Assembly (NCBI RefSeq): GCF_024199845.1
Contig: NZ_JANADO010000001.1
Location: 6,758,001-6,822,000 of the forward strand
Source of the DNA: Bradyrhizobium sp. CCGB12
GTDB taxonomy: Bacteria > Pseudomonadota > Alphaproteobacteria > Rhizobiales > Xanthobacteraceae
DNA: 64,000 nucleotides
Direction of reading: 5' to 3'
Below are positions 10,977 to 20,194 of this stretch, piece after piece (within the stretch, counting starts at the first letter, position 1; every line of letters begins with the position of its first letter). Position numbers and translations under genes: made by a program. Below the pieces are notes generated by a model that ran no database searches, was not told where the DNA came from, and saw only the letters and a list, made by a program, of their open reading frames with translations.

Positions 10977-11376
10977 CCCCAGGTCCTCGCATAAAAGCCG
11001 CAGAAGCAACAGGGTACTCGCCTCCCCGCGGGCGACACAAGATGTGTTGCGATGATGAACTCTTCAAGACGACGGCGGACCCGATGCTGGGGAAGAGACC
11101 CTGACCGGATGGCGGGTTGACAGGGAGGGAAGCGGGCTTCCTTCGCCTCTCCCCGCGTGCGGGGAGAGGCCGGATCGCGACAGCGATCCGGGTGAGGGGA
11201 GCGTCCGCGAGTCCAACTGTCACTGTGCCCTCCGAGGGAGCCCCTCACCCCGACCCTCTCTCGTAAGAACGGGGAGAGGGAGAACAAGCGGCCAGCGTCT
11301 TCGCACATGACGGGCACGGCGGGCTCGGCTAGGCTTCCTCAATAAAAGCAAGACGAATTGTCCGGGGAGGACAGGC
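10977..11376. other. 400-bp non-coding region between divergent operons
   Basis: This is the shared upstream region of the efflux operon (leftwards) and the alcohol dehydrogenase operon (rightwards). It contains a large palindromic repeat (11146-11280) and, nearer the efflux gene, an imperfect inverted repeat CGACACA-AGA-TGTGTTG around 11033-11049 that could be an operator. I see no small gene in it. Confidence 0.6.
11146..11280. repeat. Palindromic repeat of the CCTCTCCCCGC family
   Basis: The left arm contains CCTCTCCCCGC-GTGCGGGGAGAGG, itself a hairpin. The right arm contains CCCTCTCTC...GGGGAGAGGG, and GGGTGAGGGG pairs with CCCCTCACCC across the centre. It closely resembles the copy at 17039-17184, including the shared GCGAGTCCAA/ACGAGTCCAA segment in the middle. 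It is an intergenic mosaic element with no coding potential. Confidence 0.85.
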
Positions 11377-12531
11377 GTGCACCAGGGACGTGTCGTTTAC
11401 GGCGCGATCGAGGAGGTCGTGTTCGGCCATCCCGCAGCCGAAGCTGTCGTCGCGCAGATGGACCGGCTGGGAACGCGCCGCGCCTTCCTGATGGTGTCGG
11501 GCACGCTCAACCGGCAGACTGACGAGATCACGAAGATCAGGCAGGCGCTGGGCTCCCGCTGCGCCGGACTGTTCGACGCCATGCCGGCGCATACGCCGCG
11601 CGAAGCGGTGATCGCCGCCACGCAAGCGGCGCGCGAAGTGAACGCCGATCTGATCGTCACCGTCGGTGGCGGCTCCATCACCGACGGCGCCAAGGCGGTG
11701 CAGCTCTGCCTTGCCAACGGCATCGACGACGTCGACGGCATCGAGCGCATCCGTGTGCACAAGGGCGTCGCACCGGAGCTGACCGCGCCTGTCGTGCGCC
11801 AGATCAGCGTGCCGACCACGATCGCCGGCGGCGAGTTCAGTTCAATCGCTGGTGTCACCGACCGAGCTGCGCATGTGAAGCAGATGCTGCGGCATCCGGT
11901 CACGGTGCCGCGCGCGACCATTCTCGATCCTGCGATCACCGTGCACACGCCGGAATGGCTGTTCCTCTCCACCGGCATCCGCGCCGTCGACCATTGCGTG
12001 GAAGCGATCTGCTCGCGCGAGACGCACCCCTACGCCGACGCACAATCGGTGAAGGGCCTCGCCATGCTCGCCGATGCGCTGCCGCGGGTGAAGGCCGACC
12101 CTGCCGATCTCGACGCCCGGATGGACGCGCAGATCGGCACATGGCTGTCGATGGGCGCGCTTTCCGCCGGCGTCCCCATGGGCGCGAGCCACGGCATCGG
12201 CTACGTGCTTGGCGCAGCCTTCGACGTGCCGCACGGCTACACCTCCTGCGTCATGTTGCCGGCGGTGATGCGCTGGAACGCCCGCGACAATGCCGAACGC
12301 CAGATGATCGTCGCGGCCGCGATGGGTTTCCCCGGCCGTGACGCCGCCGATGTGCTCGATGCATTCATCCGCTCGCTCGGCATGCCGCGCAGCCTCGCCG
12401 AAGTGCGCGTGTTGCCGGAGCATTTCGATGGCATCGCCGAGCAGGCGATGCGCACGAACTGGATCCCGCGCAACCCGCGCAGGATCGACGGCCCCGCCGA
12501 CGTGCGCGAAATTCTGCTTCTTGCCGCATGA
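11377..12531 (+). CDS. Iron-containing alcohol dehydrogenase (maleylacetate-reductase-like)
   Basis: A 384-residue group III Fe-dependent dehydrogenase. The nucleotide-binding motif VGGGSITDGAKAVQLC lies near residue 97. Metal-ligand positions are visible in GIRAVDHCVEAICSRETHPYA and in MGASHGIGYVLG...VPHGYTS, where the spaced histidines are conserved. The start is a GTG at 11377. It is 18 bp upstream of an acyl-CoA ligase gene, so the pair may oxidise an alcohol or reduce a maleylacetate-like compound and activate the acid. The specific substrate is not evident. Confidence 0.85.
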   Translation: MHQGRVVYGAIEEVVFGHPAAEAVVAQMDRLGTRRAFLMVSGTLNRQTDEITKIRQALGSRCAGLFDAMPAHTPREAVIAATQAAREVNADLIVTVGGGSITDGAKAVQLCLANGIDDVDGIERIRVHKGVAPELTAPVVRQISVPTTIAGGEFSSIAGVTDRAAHVKQMLRHPVTVPRATILDPAITVHTPEWLFLSTGIRAVDHCVEAICSRETHPYADAQSVKGLAMLADALPRVKADPADLDARMDAQIGTWLSMGALSAGVPMGASHGIGYVLGAAFDVPHGYTSCVMLPAVMRWNARDNAERQMIVAAAMGFPGRDAADVLDAFIRSLGMPRSLAEVRVLPEHFDGIAEQAMRTNWIPRNPRRIDGPADVREILLLAA

Positions 12532-12549
12532 TTCAAAGCCGGAGGACTG

Positions 12550-14100
12550 ATGTACCCAGGTCAGCATGCCCGCCTACGCCCGCTCCAGCCTGCCTTCATC
12601 ATGGCTGCGACGGGCGAGAGCGTCACCTATCGCGAGTTGGAGGCGCGCAGTAACCGCCTCGCGCATCTGTTCCGGAAGCACGGCCTGAAGCGGCTCGACC
12701 ATTATTCGATCTTCATGGAGAACAATGCGCGCTACCTCGAAGCCTGCGGCGCGGGCGAGCGGTCCGGCCTCTACTACACCTGCATCAACTCGTTCCTGAC
12801 ACCGGGCGAACTCGCCTATCTCCTCGTCAACAGCCAGTCCAAGATCCTGATCACGTCGGTTGCGAAGCTCGACATCGCCCGAGAGGCGATCCAGGCCTGT
12901 CCCGACATCAAGCTCTGCGTCGTCGTCGACGGCCCCGGTGAGAACGATCGCATCGTCGGCCTTGCGGAGGTGACTGCCGACCTGCCCGCGGCGCCGGTCG
13001 CCGACGAATGGCTCGGCACCGCCATGCTGTATTCATCGGGCACGACCGGAAGGCCCAAGGGCATCCTGCGGCCGCTGCCGGAGGAGCCGCCAAAGCACAA
13101 TCTACCGCTGTTCGACTTCCTGACGAAGCTTTGGCACTACCGGGAAGGCATGGTGTATCTGTCGCCGGCACCGCTCTATCACTCCGCGCCGCAAGCCGCC
13201 GTGAACCTCACGATCCGCATGGGCGGCACCGTCATCATCATGGAGAGTTTCGATCCCGAGCGTTACCTCCAGCTGGTCGAGCAATGGGCCATCACCCACA
13301 CCCAGCTGGTGCCGACGATGTTCTCGCGCATGCTCAAGTTGCCGGAGGAGGTGCGCAGCCGCTACGACCTGTCCTCGTTGGAGATCGCGATCCACGCCGC
13401 CGCGCCCTGTCCGGCCCTCGTCAAGGACGACATCATCAAATGGTGGGGACCGATCATCCACGAATATTACGGCGCGACCGAGGGCCTCGGCTTCACCGCC
13501 TGCAACAGCGAGGAATGGCTTGGCCATCGCGGCACCGTCGGCAAGGTGCTGCTCGGCGACCTCCACATCCTCGACGAGAACATGCGCGAGTGCCCGACCG
13601 GCACGCCGGGCCAGGTCTGGTTCAAGACCGCCTCTCCGTTCGAATATTTCAACGATCCGGAGAAAACCAGGGATGCGCGCTCTGCCGACGGCAGCATGAG
13701 CACGGTCGGCGACGTCGGCTATGTCGACAAGGACCGCTTCCTCTACCTCACCGATCGCGCAACCTTCATGATCATCTCAGGCGGGGTGAACATCTATCCG
13801 CAGGAATGCGAGAACTTGCTGATCACCCACCCCAAGGTCGCCGATGCCGCAGTATTCGGCGTGCCCAATCCTGACCTCGGTGAGGAAGTAAAGGCGGTGG
13901 TGCAGCCGATGCCCGGCATCGTGCCAGGCCCCGCGCTCGCGGAAGAGCTGATCGCGTTCTGCGGAACATCGCTGTCGCGGCAGAAGGTGCCGCGCTCGGT
14001 CGATTTCGAGAAGGAATTGCCGCGGCTGCCGACCGGCAAGCTGTACAAGCGGCTGCTCAGGGACCGCTATTGGGGGAACAAGGCGTCGCGGATCGTGTGA
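12550..14100 (+). CDS. AMP-dependent acyl-CoA synthetase/ligase
   Basis: A 516-residue ANL-superfamily ligase making an acyl-CoA from acid, ATP and CoA. Motifs are the P-loop AMLYSSGTTGRPKG near residue 160, the substrate/adenylate motif EYYGATEG, the hinge region VGDVGYVDKDRFLYLTDRA, and the C-terminal catalytic lysine in LPRLPTGKLYKR. A GGAGG ribosome-binding site precedes the ATG. It follows the alcohol dehydrogenase by 18 bp and is separated by 308 bp from the peptide-type importer. It is closest to long/medium-chain or aromatic acid ligases of the CaiC/FadD type; the acid is unknown. Confidence 0.88.
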   Translation: MYPGQHARLRPLQPAFIMAATGESVTYRELEARSNRLAHLFRKHGLKRLDHYSIFMENNARYLEACGAGERSGLYYTCINSFLTPGELAYLLVNSQSKILITSVAKLDIAREAIQACPDIKLCVVVDGPGENDRIVGLAEVTADLPAAPVADEWLGTAMLYSSGTTGRPKGILRPLPEEPPKHNLPLFDFLTKLWHYREGMVYLSPAPLYHSAPQAAVNLTIRMGGTVIIMESFDPERYLQLVEQWAITHTQLVPTMFSRMLKLPEEVRSRYDLSSLEIAIHAAAPCPALVKDDIIKWWGPIIHEYYGATEGLGFTACNSEEWLGHRGTVGKVLLGDLHILDENMRECPTGTPGQVWFKTASPFEYFNDPEKTRDARSADGSMSTVGDVGYVDKDRFLYLTDRATFMIISGGVNIYPQECENLLITHPKVADAAVFGVPNPDLGEEVKAVVQPMPGIVPGPALAEELIAFCGTSLSRQKVPRSVDFEKELPRLPTGKLYKRLLRDRYWGNKASRIV

Positions 14101-14147
14101 GCCCTGCTTTGGTGCGGCTTTGGTACCCACGTTGCCTCACATTCGAT

Positions 14148-14191
14148 GTCGTCCCGGCCTAGTGCGCAATTGCGCACTAGGCCGGGACGAC
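14148..14191. repeat. Perfect 44-bp palindrome after the CoA ligase
   Basis: Two 22-bp arms, GTCGTCCCGGCCTAGTGCGC plus AA and their exact complement, meet with no loop at the central AATT. It is a compact, perfect member of the GTCGTCC...GGACGAC family, 47 bp after the ligase stop. It could form a cruciform or act as a factor-independent transcription barrier, although no U-tract follows it. Confidence 0.9.
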
Positions 14192-14263
14192 GGCGGAGTT
14201 TGTTGACGCAGCGTCGCACAACATCCGCGCTGGGCGTGGGAACATCCCTTCGCACCTGCACTC

Positions 14264-14282
14264 TCACATGATGAAAGTGTGA
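14264..14282. promoter_or_regulatory. Candidate operator TCACA-N9-TGTGA upstream of the peptide importer
   Basis: A 5-bp perfect inverted repeat with a 9-bp spacer lies 126 bp before the substrate-binding gene at 14409. It is the only obvious dyad in the 308-bp region between 14101 and 14408 apart from the 44-bp palindrome. The assignment as a regulator site is speculative; arms this short can occur by chance. Confidence 0.3.
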
Positions 14283-14408
14283 AACCCTGCGGCCTTCCGT
14301 CATCCGAATTGTCGAGGCGGCATGCGGCCTTACCGGTTGCCTCCCTCTACTCGCGTCGCTATCGTCTGACAAACAGGCCGCAAAGGCCGTTGTCCAGGGA
14401 GGATGAGA

Positions 14409-16007
14409 ATGCGGAGCGTGTGGGCGCTCGCCGCAATGGCGGCGCTATCTGTGCTGACGACCTCAACCGCCACGTTGGCCGGCGAGCCCAAGCAGGGCGG
14501 TATCCTGCGGATGTATCACCGCGACAGCCCCGGCAACGCCTCGATCCATGAAGGCGCGACCTACTCGCTCAACGTTCCCTTCATGCCCGTGTTCAGCAAC
14601 CTCGTCATCTACAAGCAGGACGTGGCGCAGAACAGCATGGACACTATCGTGCCCGAACTCGCCGAGAGCTGGGCCTGGGTCAACGACAACAAGACGCTGA
14701 CTTTCAAGCTGCGCCAGGGCGTGAAATGGCACGACGGCAAGCCGTTCACCTCGGCGGACGTCAAATGCACCTTTGACATGCTGATGGGCAAGTCGCAGCA
14801 GAAGTTCCGACAAAATCCGCGCAAGGCCTGGTACAACGAGGTCAACGACATCTCGACCAACGGCGATTTCGAGGTCTCCTTCAACCTGAAGCGGCCGCAG
14901 CCGTCGCTGCTGGCGCTGCTGGCCTCCGGCTATACGCCGGTCTATCCCTGCCATGTGTCGCCCGGCGACATGCGCACGCATCCGATCGGCACCGGCCCGT
15001 TCAAGTTCGTCGAGTTCAAAGCCAATGAATCGATCAAGCTGACGCGAAACACGGATTATTGGCGCAAGGGCCGGCCCTACCTCGACGGCATCGAGTTCAC
15101 CATCATCCCGAACCGTTCGACCGCGATCCTCGCCTTCGTTGCCGGCAAGTTCGACATGACCTTCCCGACGGAAGTCTCGATTCCGCTTCTGAAGGACGTC
15201 AAGTCGCAGGATCCGAGCGCGGTTTGTGTCGTCGAGCCCAACAACGTCTCGACCAACATCATCGTCAATTCGACCGCGCCGCCATTCGACAATGCCGATG
15301 TCCGCCGGGCGATGGCAATGGCTCTGGACCGCAAGGCTTTCGTCGACATCCTGTTCGAAGGCCAGGCCGACATCGGCGGCACGATGGAACCCGCTCCCGC
15401 AGGCCTCTGGGCGATGCCGAAGGACATGTTGCAGAGCATCCCGGGCTATGGTCCGGACGTCAAAGCCAACCGGGAGGAGGCAAAGAAGCTGATGCAGAAG
15501 GCCGGCTATGGGCCGGACAAGCATCTCGCCGTCAAGGTCTCGACCCGCAACATCCCCGTGTATCGCGACCCCGCGGTGATCCTGATCGATCAGCTCAAGA
15601 GCATCTATATCGACGGCGAGCTCGACGTGGTCGAGACCGCGAACTGGTTCCCGAAGGTCGCGCGCAAGGATTACATGCTCGGCCTCAATCTGACCGGCAA
15701 CGCGGTCGACGATCCCGACCAGTCCTTCTACGAGAATTATTCCTGCGGCTCGGAACGCAACTACACCAACTACTGCAACAAGGAGATCGAAAAGCTGTTC
15801 GACGCGCAGTCGCAGGAGACCGATGTCGGCAAACGCAAGAAGCTGGTGTGGGACATCGACAAGAAGTTGCAGGAGGACGTCGCCCGCCCGATCATCTTCC
15901 ACGCGCGCACCGGCACTTGCTGGAAGCCCTATGTGAAGGGCGTGACGGTGATGTCGAACAGCTCCTATAATGGTTACCGGTACGAGGACGTCTGGATGGA
16001 CAAGTAG
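14409..16007 (+). CDS. ABC transporter substrate-binding protein, family 5 (peptide/opine type)
   Basis: A 532-residue periplasmic binding protein of the DppA/OppA family. It has a signal peptide ending around TATLAGEP and then KQGGILRMYHRDSPG. The family signature region ESWAWVNDNKTLTFKLRQ is near residue 85, and HPIGTGPFKFVEF near residue 190. I chose the ATG at 14409 because GGGAGG lies about 6 bases upstream; the ATG at 14403 would be too close. It is the first gene of a five-gene importer ending at 20084. The cargo may be a peptide, opine, sugar acid or nickel chelate. Confidence 0.9.
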   Translation: MRSVWALAAMAALSVLTTSTATLAGEPKQGGILRMYHRDSPGNASIHEGATYSLNVPFMPVFSNLVIYKQDVAQNSMDTIVPELAESWAWVNDNKTLTFKLRQGVKWHDGKPFTSADVKCTFDMLMGKSQQKFRQNPRKAWYNEVNDISTNGDFEVSFNLKRPQPSLLALLASGYTPVYPCHVSPGDMRTHPIGTGPFKFVEFKANESIKLTRNTDYWRKGRPYLDGIEFTIIPNRSTAILAFVAGKFDMTFPTEVSIPLLKDVKSQDPSAVCVVEPNNVSTNIIVNSTAPPFDNADVRRAMAMALDRKAFVDILFEGQADIGGTMEPAPAGLWAMPKDMLQSIPGYGPDVKANREEAKKLMQKAGYGPDKHLAVKVSTRNIPVYRDPAVILIDQLKSIYIDGELDVVETANWFPKVARKDYMLGLNLTGNAVDDPDQSFYENYSCGSERNYTNYCNKEIEKLFDAQSQETDVGKRKKLVWDIDKKLQEDVARPIIFHARTGTCWKPYVKGVTVMSNSSYNGYRYEDVWMDK

Positions 16008-16049
16008 CGGTGGACGCAGGCGGCTGACGGGTTCGACAGGAGGCGATGC

Positions 16050-16997
16050 ATGTTTGCCTATCTGGTGCGACGCCTGTTCCTGATGCTCGTGACCCTGTTC
16101 GGGATCTCGATCGTCATCTTCTTCCTGCTGCGCATCGTCCCCGGCAACATCGTCGACATCCTGTTCGCCGCGGCCGGCTATGTCGATCCCGCCGACAAGG
16201 CTAACCTGGAGAAGGAGCTCGGCATCGACCAGCCGCTGATGGTGCAATATTGGCACTGGATCAGCGGCTTCCTGCGCGGCGACTTCGGCTACTCCTATGT
16301 CTCGGAGAAGCCTGCGCTGCAGGAGATCTTGCCGCGGATTCCGATCACGGCGCGGCTCGCCGGTCTCGCGCTGCTGTTCTCGGCCTCGATCGGTATTCCG
16401 CTTGGCGTCATCAGTGCGGTGAAGCAGGGCACACGGCTCGACTACACGCTTCGCGTCGTCAGCCTCAGTGGATTGTCGCTGCCCTCGTTCTGGCTCGGCC
16501 TGCTCATCCTCACCGCGTCGGTGGCGATGTTCGGGCAGATGCCGATCTTCAATCCGAATCCGCAGACCTGGCTCGAGGCGTTCGCGACCTACGCCGTGCC
16601 GGCCGCCGCGGTCGGCTTCCGCAGCGCGGCGCTGACCATGCGTATCACCCGCTCCTCGATGCTGGAGGTGCTGCGGCAGGACTATATCCGCACCGCCCGC
16701 GCCAAGGGCGCATCCGACGCAGCGGTCAATTACCATCACGCACTGAAGAACGCGATCCTGCCCGTCATCACCGTGGTCGGCATCGAGGCCGCGTTCCTGA
16801 TCGGTGGCCTGATCGTCACCGAGACGGTGTTCAACATCCCCGGCGTCGCCCGCTTCCTGGTCGAGGCGATCCGCTGGCGGGATTATCCGATCGTGCAGAA
16901 CCTCGTGATGCTGATTGCCGTGGTGGTGGTGAGCGCGAACTTCATCGTCGACATGCTCTACGCGGTATTCGATCCGCGTATCAGGTACACGGATTGA
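16050..16997 (+). CDS. ABC transporter permease (DppB-like)
   Basis: A 315-residue membrane permease with about six helices. The N-terminal helix MLVTLFGISIVIFFLLRIVPG and the DQPLMVQYWHWISGFLRGDFG region are typical of DppB. The cytoplasmic EAA loop, which contacts the ATPases, is seen as DYIRTARAKGASDAAV near residue 212. AGGAGG is placed 6 bases before the ATG at 16050. It follows the binding protein by 42 bp and pairs with the DppC-like permease at 17192. Confidence 0.92.
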   Translation: MFAYLVRRLFLMLVTLFGISIVIFFLLRIVPGNIVDILFAAAGYVDPADKANLEKELGIDQPLMVQYWHWISGFLRGDFGYSYVSEKPALQEILPRIPITARLAGLALLFSASIGIPLGVISAVKQGTRLDYTLRVVSLSGLSLPSFWLGLLILTASVAMFGQMPIFNPNPQTWLEAFATYAVPAAAVGFRSAALTMRITRSSMLEVLRQDYIRTARAKGASDAAVNYHHALKNAILPVITVVGIEAAFLIGGLIVTETVFNIPGVARFLVEAIRWRDYPIVQNLVMLIAVVVVSANFIVDMLYAVFDPRIRYTD

Positions 16998-17038
16998 TCG
17001 CATGCTTTTTGCTCACCCCGCGAATGCGCTTTCCTTCA

Positions 17039-17184
17039 CCTCTCCCCGCCTGCGGGGAGAGGTCGAATTTGCGCGAAGCGTAAATTCGGGTGAGGGGGAG
17101 TCTCCACGAGTCCAATTCTCACCGCCCCCGCCGAGAGCCCCCCTCACCCCGACCCTCTCCCCGCAAGCGGGGCGAGGGGGAAGG
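17039..17184. repeat. Palindromic repeat inside the importer operon, carrying the next ribosome-binding site
   Basis: The left hairpin CCTCTCCCCGCCTGCGGGGA is followed by a central region with GTGAGGGGGA. The right arm reads CCCCTCACCC then CTCTCCCCGCAAGCGGGGCG. It is closely related to the copy at 11146-11280. The distal arm ends GAGGGGGAAGG, and this purine run is the only ribosome-binding site for the DppC-like gene starting at 17192. Folding of the repeat could therefore affect translation of the second permease. Confidence 0.85.
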
Positions 17185-17191
17185 TAGCGCT

Positions 17192-18085
17192 ATGGCCGCG
17201 ATCGACTTTGACGTTGAACTGAGGCGGGCCGGGGCGCATGCGACCGGGGGCTGGCGGCGCGTGCTGTTCCTGGCGCAGCGGCATGTGCTGGGTGCGGCCG
17301 GGCTCATTATCATGACGGTGTTCGTGCTCACCGCGATCTTCGCCGACTTCATCGCGCGCTATGATCCGCTGACGGTCGACGCCGCGCGTGCGCTGGCTCG
17401 TCCAAGTTGGGCGCACTGGATGGGCACGGACTCGTTCGGCCGCGACGTGTTCAGCCGCATCATCCACGGCGCGCGGATTTCGCTGGCGGTCGGCATCGGC
17501 TCGACCGCGCTCGGCGGGACCATCGGCGTGATCGTCGGCCTCACCTCCGGCTATCTCTCCGGCTGGGTCGACCTCGTGTTCCAGCGCGTCTCCGACGTTC
17601 TGCAGGCCCTGCCGCTGCTGGTGCTCGCGCTGGTGATGACAGCCGCGCTCGGCCCGTCGCTGCCGAACGTCGTCCTCGCCATCGCCATTCCGCTGATCCC
17701 GACGGTTGCACGCGTCATCCGCGCCAACACGCTGGCGCTGCGAGAGCAGCCCTTCGTGGAAGCCGCAAAATCGATCGGCATGAGCGAAATGCGCATTGCG
17801 CTGCGCCACGTGCTGCCGAACACGCTGGCACCGTTGATCGTGCTCGCGACCGCGCAGCTCGGCTCGACCATCCTCACCGAAGCTTCCCTCTCCTTCCTCG
17901 GCCTCGGCATCCCTGAGCCTTATCCGTCATGGGGTCGCATGCTGTCGGAATCCGCCGCCGAATATGTCCGCACCGCGCCGTGGCTGGTGATCTTTCCCGG
18001 CATCGCCATTAGCCTCGCCGTGTTCGGCGCCAATCTGTTCGGTGACGCCCTGCGCGACATCCTCGATCCCCGGCAGCGCGGCTGA
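17192..18085 (+). CDS. ABC transporter permease (DppC-like)
   Basis: A 297-residue membrane permease. The N-terminal tail and first helix ([20 protein letters not shown]) are followed by [20 protein letters not shown], the diagnostic DppC/OppC motif. The EAA loop appears as [20 protein letters not shown]. The start at 17192 excludes upstream codons that lie in the palindromic repeat. Its stop overlaps the ATG of the first ATPase gene (18085), so they are coupled. Confidence 0.92.
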   Translation: MAAIDFDVELRRAGAHATGGWRRVLFLAQRHVLGAAGLIIMTVFVLTAIFADFIARYDPLTVDAARALARPSWAHWMGTDSFGRDVFSRIIHGARISLAVGIGSTALGGTIGVIVGLTSGYLSGWVDLVFQRVSDVLQALPLLVLALVMTAALGPSLPNVVLAIAIPLIPTVARVIRANTLALREQPFVEAAKSIGMSEMRIALRHVLPNTLAPLIVLATAQLGSTILTEASLSFLGLGIPEPYPSWGRMLSESAAEYVRTAPWLVIFPGIAISLAVFGANLFGDALRDILDPRQRG

Positions 18086-19092
18086 TGGCTGACAAATCCG
18101 ATCTCATACTCGACGTGAAGAACCTGAAGACGGTGTTCTTCACCAACTCCGGTCTGTTCAAGGCGGTCGACGATCTCTCGTTCAGCGTGAAGCGCGGCGA
18201 GACGCTGGCGATCGTCGGCGAATCCGGCTGCGGCAAGAGCGTCACCGCGCTGTCCTTGATGCGGCTGGTGCCCGATCCGCCTGGTCGCATCGTCGGCGGC
18301 TCCGTGTCACTCGAAGGCACCGATCTGCTGGCGCTGGATGAAGCGAGGATGCGCGCGATCCGCGGCAATCGCATCTCCATGATCTTTCAGGAACCGATGA
18401 CATCGCTCAATCCGGTGATGCGGATCGGCGACCAGATCGTCGAGGCGGTGCGGCTGCACCGGAACTTGTCGGCCAAGGAGGCCGGGAATATCGCGGTCGA
18501 GATGCTGCGGCTGGTGCGCATCCCCGAGCCGGCGCGACGTGCGCGCGAGTATCCGCATCAGCTCTCCGGCGGCATGCGCCAGCGCGCGATGATCGCGATG
18601 GCGCTGGCCTGCCGGCCAGCACTGCTGATCGCAGACGAGCCGACCACCGCGCTCGACGTCACCATCCAGGCGCAGATCCTGGCGCTCAGCCTCGACCTTC
18701 AGAAGGAGCTCGGCACCGGCCTCGTGCTGATCACGCACGATCTCGGCGTGGTCGCGCAAACCGCGCAGCGCGTCATCGTGATGTATGCGGGCCGGAAGGT
18801 CGAGGAAGCCAGCGTCGAGGCGCTGTTTGCATCGCCAAAGCATCCCTATACGCGCGGATTGATGGCTTCGATCCCAGCGGTGCCGGCGTCCGGCGTCGCC
18901 GCACCGCCGCGTCTGAACGAAATTCCCGGCACCGTCCCGTCGCTGGTACGGCTGCCCAAGGGCTGCGCTTTCGCGCCGCGCTGCAAGCTCGCGATCAAGC
19001 GCTGCGAGGCCGAATATCCGCCGCTGACTGATTGGGGCGGCGGCCATCTCGCGGCGTGCTGGCGCGCGGCGGAAATTGCGGAGGTGGCATGA
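18085..19092 (+). CDS. ABC transporter ATP-binding protein (DppD-like)
   Basis: A 335-residue ATPase. Walker [11 protein letters not shown] is near residue 47, the signature [15 protein letters not shown] near 155, and Walker [15 protein letters not shown] follows. The C-terminal oligopeptide/dipeptide extension contains [15 protein letters not shown], a cysteine-rich motif that in this family can bind an iron-sulfur cluster. It shares a 1-bp overlap with the permease and a 4-bp overlap with the second ATPase, showing tight coupling. Confidence 0.93.
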   Translation: MADKSDLILDVKNLKTVFFTNSGLFKAVDDLSFSVKRGETLAIVGESGCGKSVTALSLMRLVPDPPGRIVGGSVSLEGTDLLALDEARMRAIRGNRISMIFQEPMTSLNPVMRIGDQIVEAVRLHRNLSAKEAGNIAVEMLRLVRIPEPARRAREYPHQLSGGMRQRAMIAMALACRPALLIADEPTTALDVTIQAQILALSLDLQKELGTGLVLITHDLGVVAQTAQRVIVMYAGRKVEEASVEALFASPKHPYTRGLMASIPAVPASGVAAPPRLNEIPGTVPSLVRLPKGCAFAPRCKLAIKRCEAEYPPLTDWGGGHLAACWRAAEIAEVA

Positions 19093-20084
19093 CCGACGCG
19101 CTGCTCGAAGTCACCGACCTCAAGAAGCACTATCCCGTGCGCGCCGGCGTGCTGCGCCGGCAGGTCGGCACCGTGCATGCGGTCGATGGCGTGTCGTTCT
19201 CGCTGGGCATCGGCGAGACCCTAGGTCTTGTCGGCGAATCCGGTTGCGGCAAGTCGACGGTGGCGCGCAGCGTGTTGCGGCTGGTGGAGCCGACCTCGGG
19301 GCAGATCCGCCTCGAGGGTGAGGACATCACCCATCTCTCCAAATCCGATCTTCGTCCGCACCGCCGTTCGATGCAGATCGTATTCCAGGACCCGTTCGCC
19401 TCGCTCAATCCGCGTATGACCGCAGGCGACATCGTCGGCGAGCCGCTGGCCGTGCATGGTCTCGCAACCGGCAAGGAATTGGAGGCGCGCGTCGCAAAAC
19501 TGTTCGAGCAGGTCGGATTGCGGCCGGACCAGATGCGCAATTTCCCGCATCAATTCTCCGGCGGCCAGCGCCAACGCATCTGCATCGCACGGGCGCTGGC
19601 GCTGGAGCCGCGCCTGATCGTTTGCGACGAACCGGTTTCCGCACTCGACGTCTCGATCCAGGCGCAAGTGATCAACCTCCTGATCGACCTGCAGCGCCAG
19701 CACGGCTTCTCCTATCTCTTCATCGCGCACGACCTCGCCGTGGTCGCCCATATCAGCCACCGCGTCGCCGTGATGTATCTCGGCCGCATCGTCGAGATCG
19801 CTGACAAGGACGAGCTGTTTCGCAACCCGCGCCATCCCTATACCCAGGCGCTACTTGCCTCGGTGCCGATCGCCAACCCGCTGGCGAAGAAGCTCGCGCC
19901 GCTGGTGGATGGCGATGTGCCGAGCCCGGTCAATCCGCCCTCGGGCTGCGCGTTTCACACGCGCTGCCGGTATGCAATGGAGCGGTGCAGGACGGAGCGG
20001 CCGGCGTTGATGGACGCGGGCGACGGGCATCAAGTGGCGTGCCTGCTGAATGACGGGACGGGACGGAGCAACGCGATGCCGTAG
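19089..20084 (+). CDS. ABC transporter ATP-binding protein (DppF-like)
   Basis: A 331-residue partner ATPase. Motifs are Walker [11 protein letters not shown], signature [15 protein letters not shown] and Walker [14 protein letters not shown], with a C-terminal [15 protein letters not shown] cluster. I chose the ATG at 19089 because it overlaps the preceding stop as ATGA and gives the normal DppF N-terminus. The TAG stop is provided by the first bases of the palindromic repeat at 20081. It is the last gene of the importer operon. Confidence 0.93.
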   Translation: MTDALLEVTDLKKHYPVRAGVLRRQVGTVHAVDGVSFSLGIGETLGLVGESGCGKSTVARSVLRLVEPTSGQIRLEGEDITHLSKSDLRPHRRSMQIVFQDPFASLNPRMTAGDIVGEPLAVHGLATGKELEARVAKLFEQVGLRPDQMRNFPHQFSGGQRQRICIARALALEPRLIVCDEPVSALDVSIQAQVINLLIDLQRQHGFSYLFIAHDLAVVAHISHRVAVMYLGRIVEIADKDELFRNPRHPYTQALLASVPIANPLAKKLAPLVDGDVPSPVNPPSGCAFHTRCRYAMERCRTERPALMDAGDGHQVACLLNDGTGRSNAMP

Positions 20085-20194
20085 GTGGGTTAGCCTTGTG
20101 GACTGCGCAAAGCGCAGGCCGCTGGGCGTAACCCACCACTTTTGTTGCCGCTGAGACCAAAGAGGTGGATTACGCTTCGCTAATCCACCCTACG
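20081..20194. repeat. Palindromic repeat (GTAGG-TGGGTTA type) providing stop codons for two convergent genes
   Basis: The arms are GTAGGTGGGTTAGC...GCGTAACCCACC and GGTGGATTACGC...GCTAATCCACCCTACG. It is related to the copies at 26326, 44391 and 52074. The TAG of the dppF-like gene (20082-20084) is inside the left arm. The TAG of the ceramidase-like gene (minus strand, 20180-20182) is inside the right arm. It probably acts as the convergent boundary between the two units. Confidence 0.88.

Noticed and set aside
14463..17003. Long open frame (846 codons) on the minus strand across the peptide-importer genes
   Set aside because: It is antisense to two well-supported genes, its translation is rich in Arg, His and Asp with no domain, and such mirror frames are expected in high-GC coding sequence.
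17090..17191. Upstream start for the DppC-like permease
   Set aside because: The extra residues are encoded by the palindromic repeat and are not permease-like; the ATG at 17192 matches the family.
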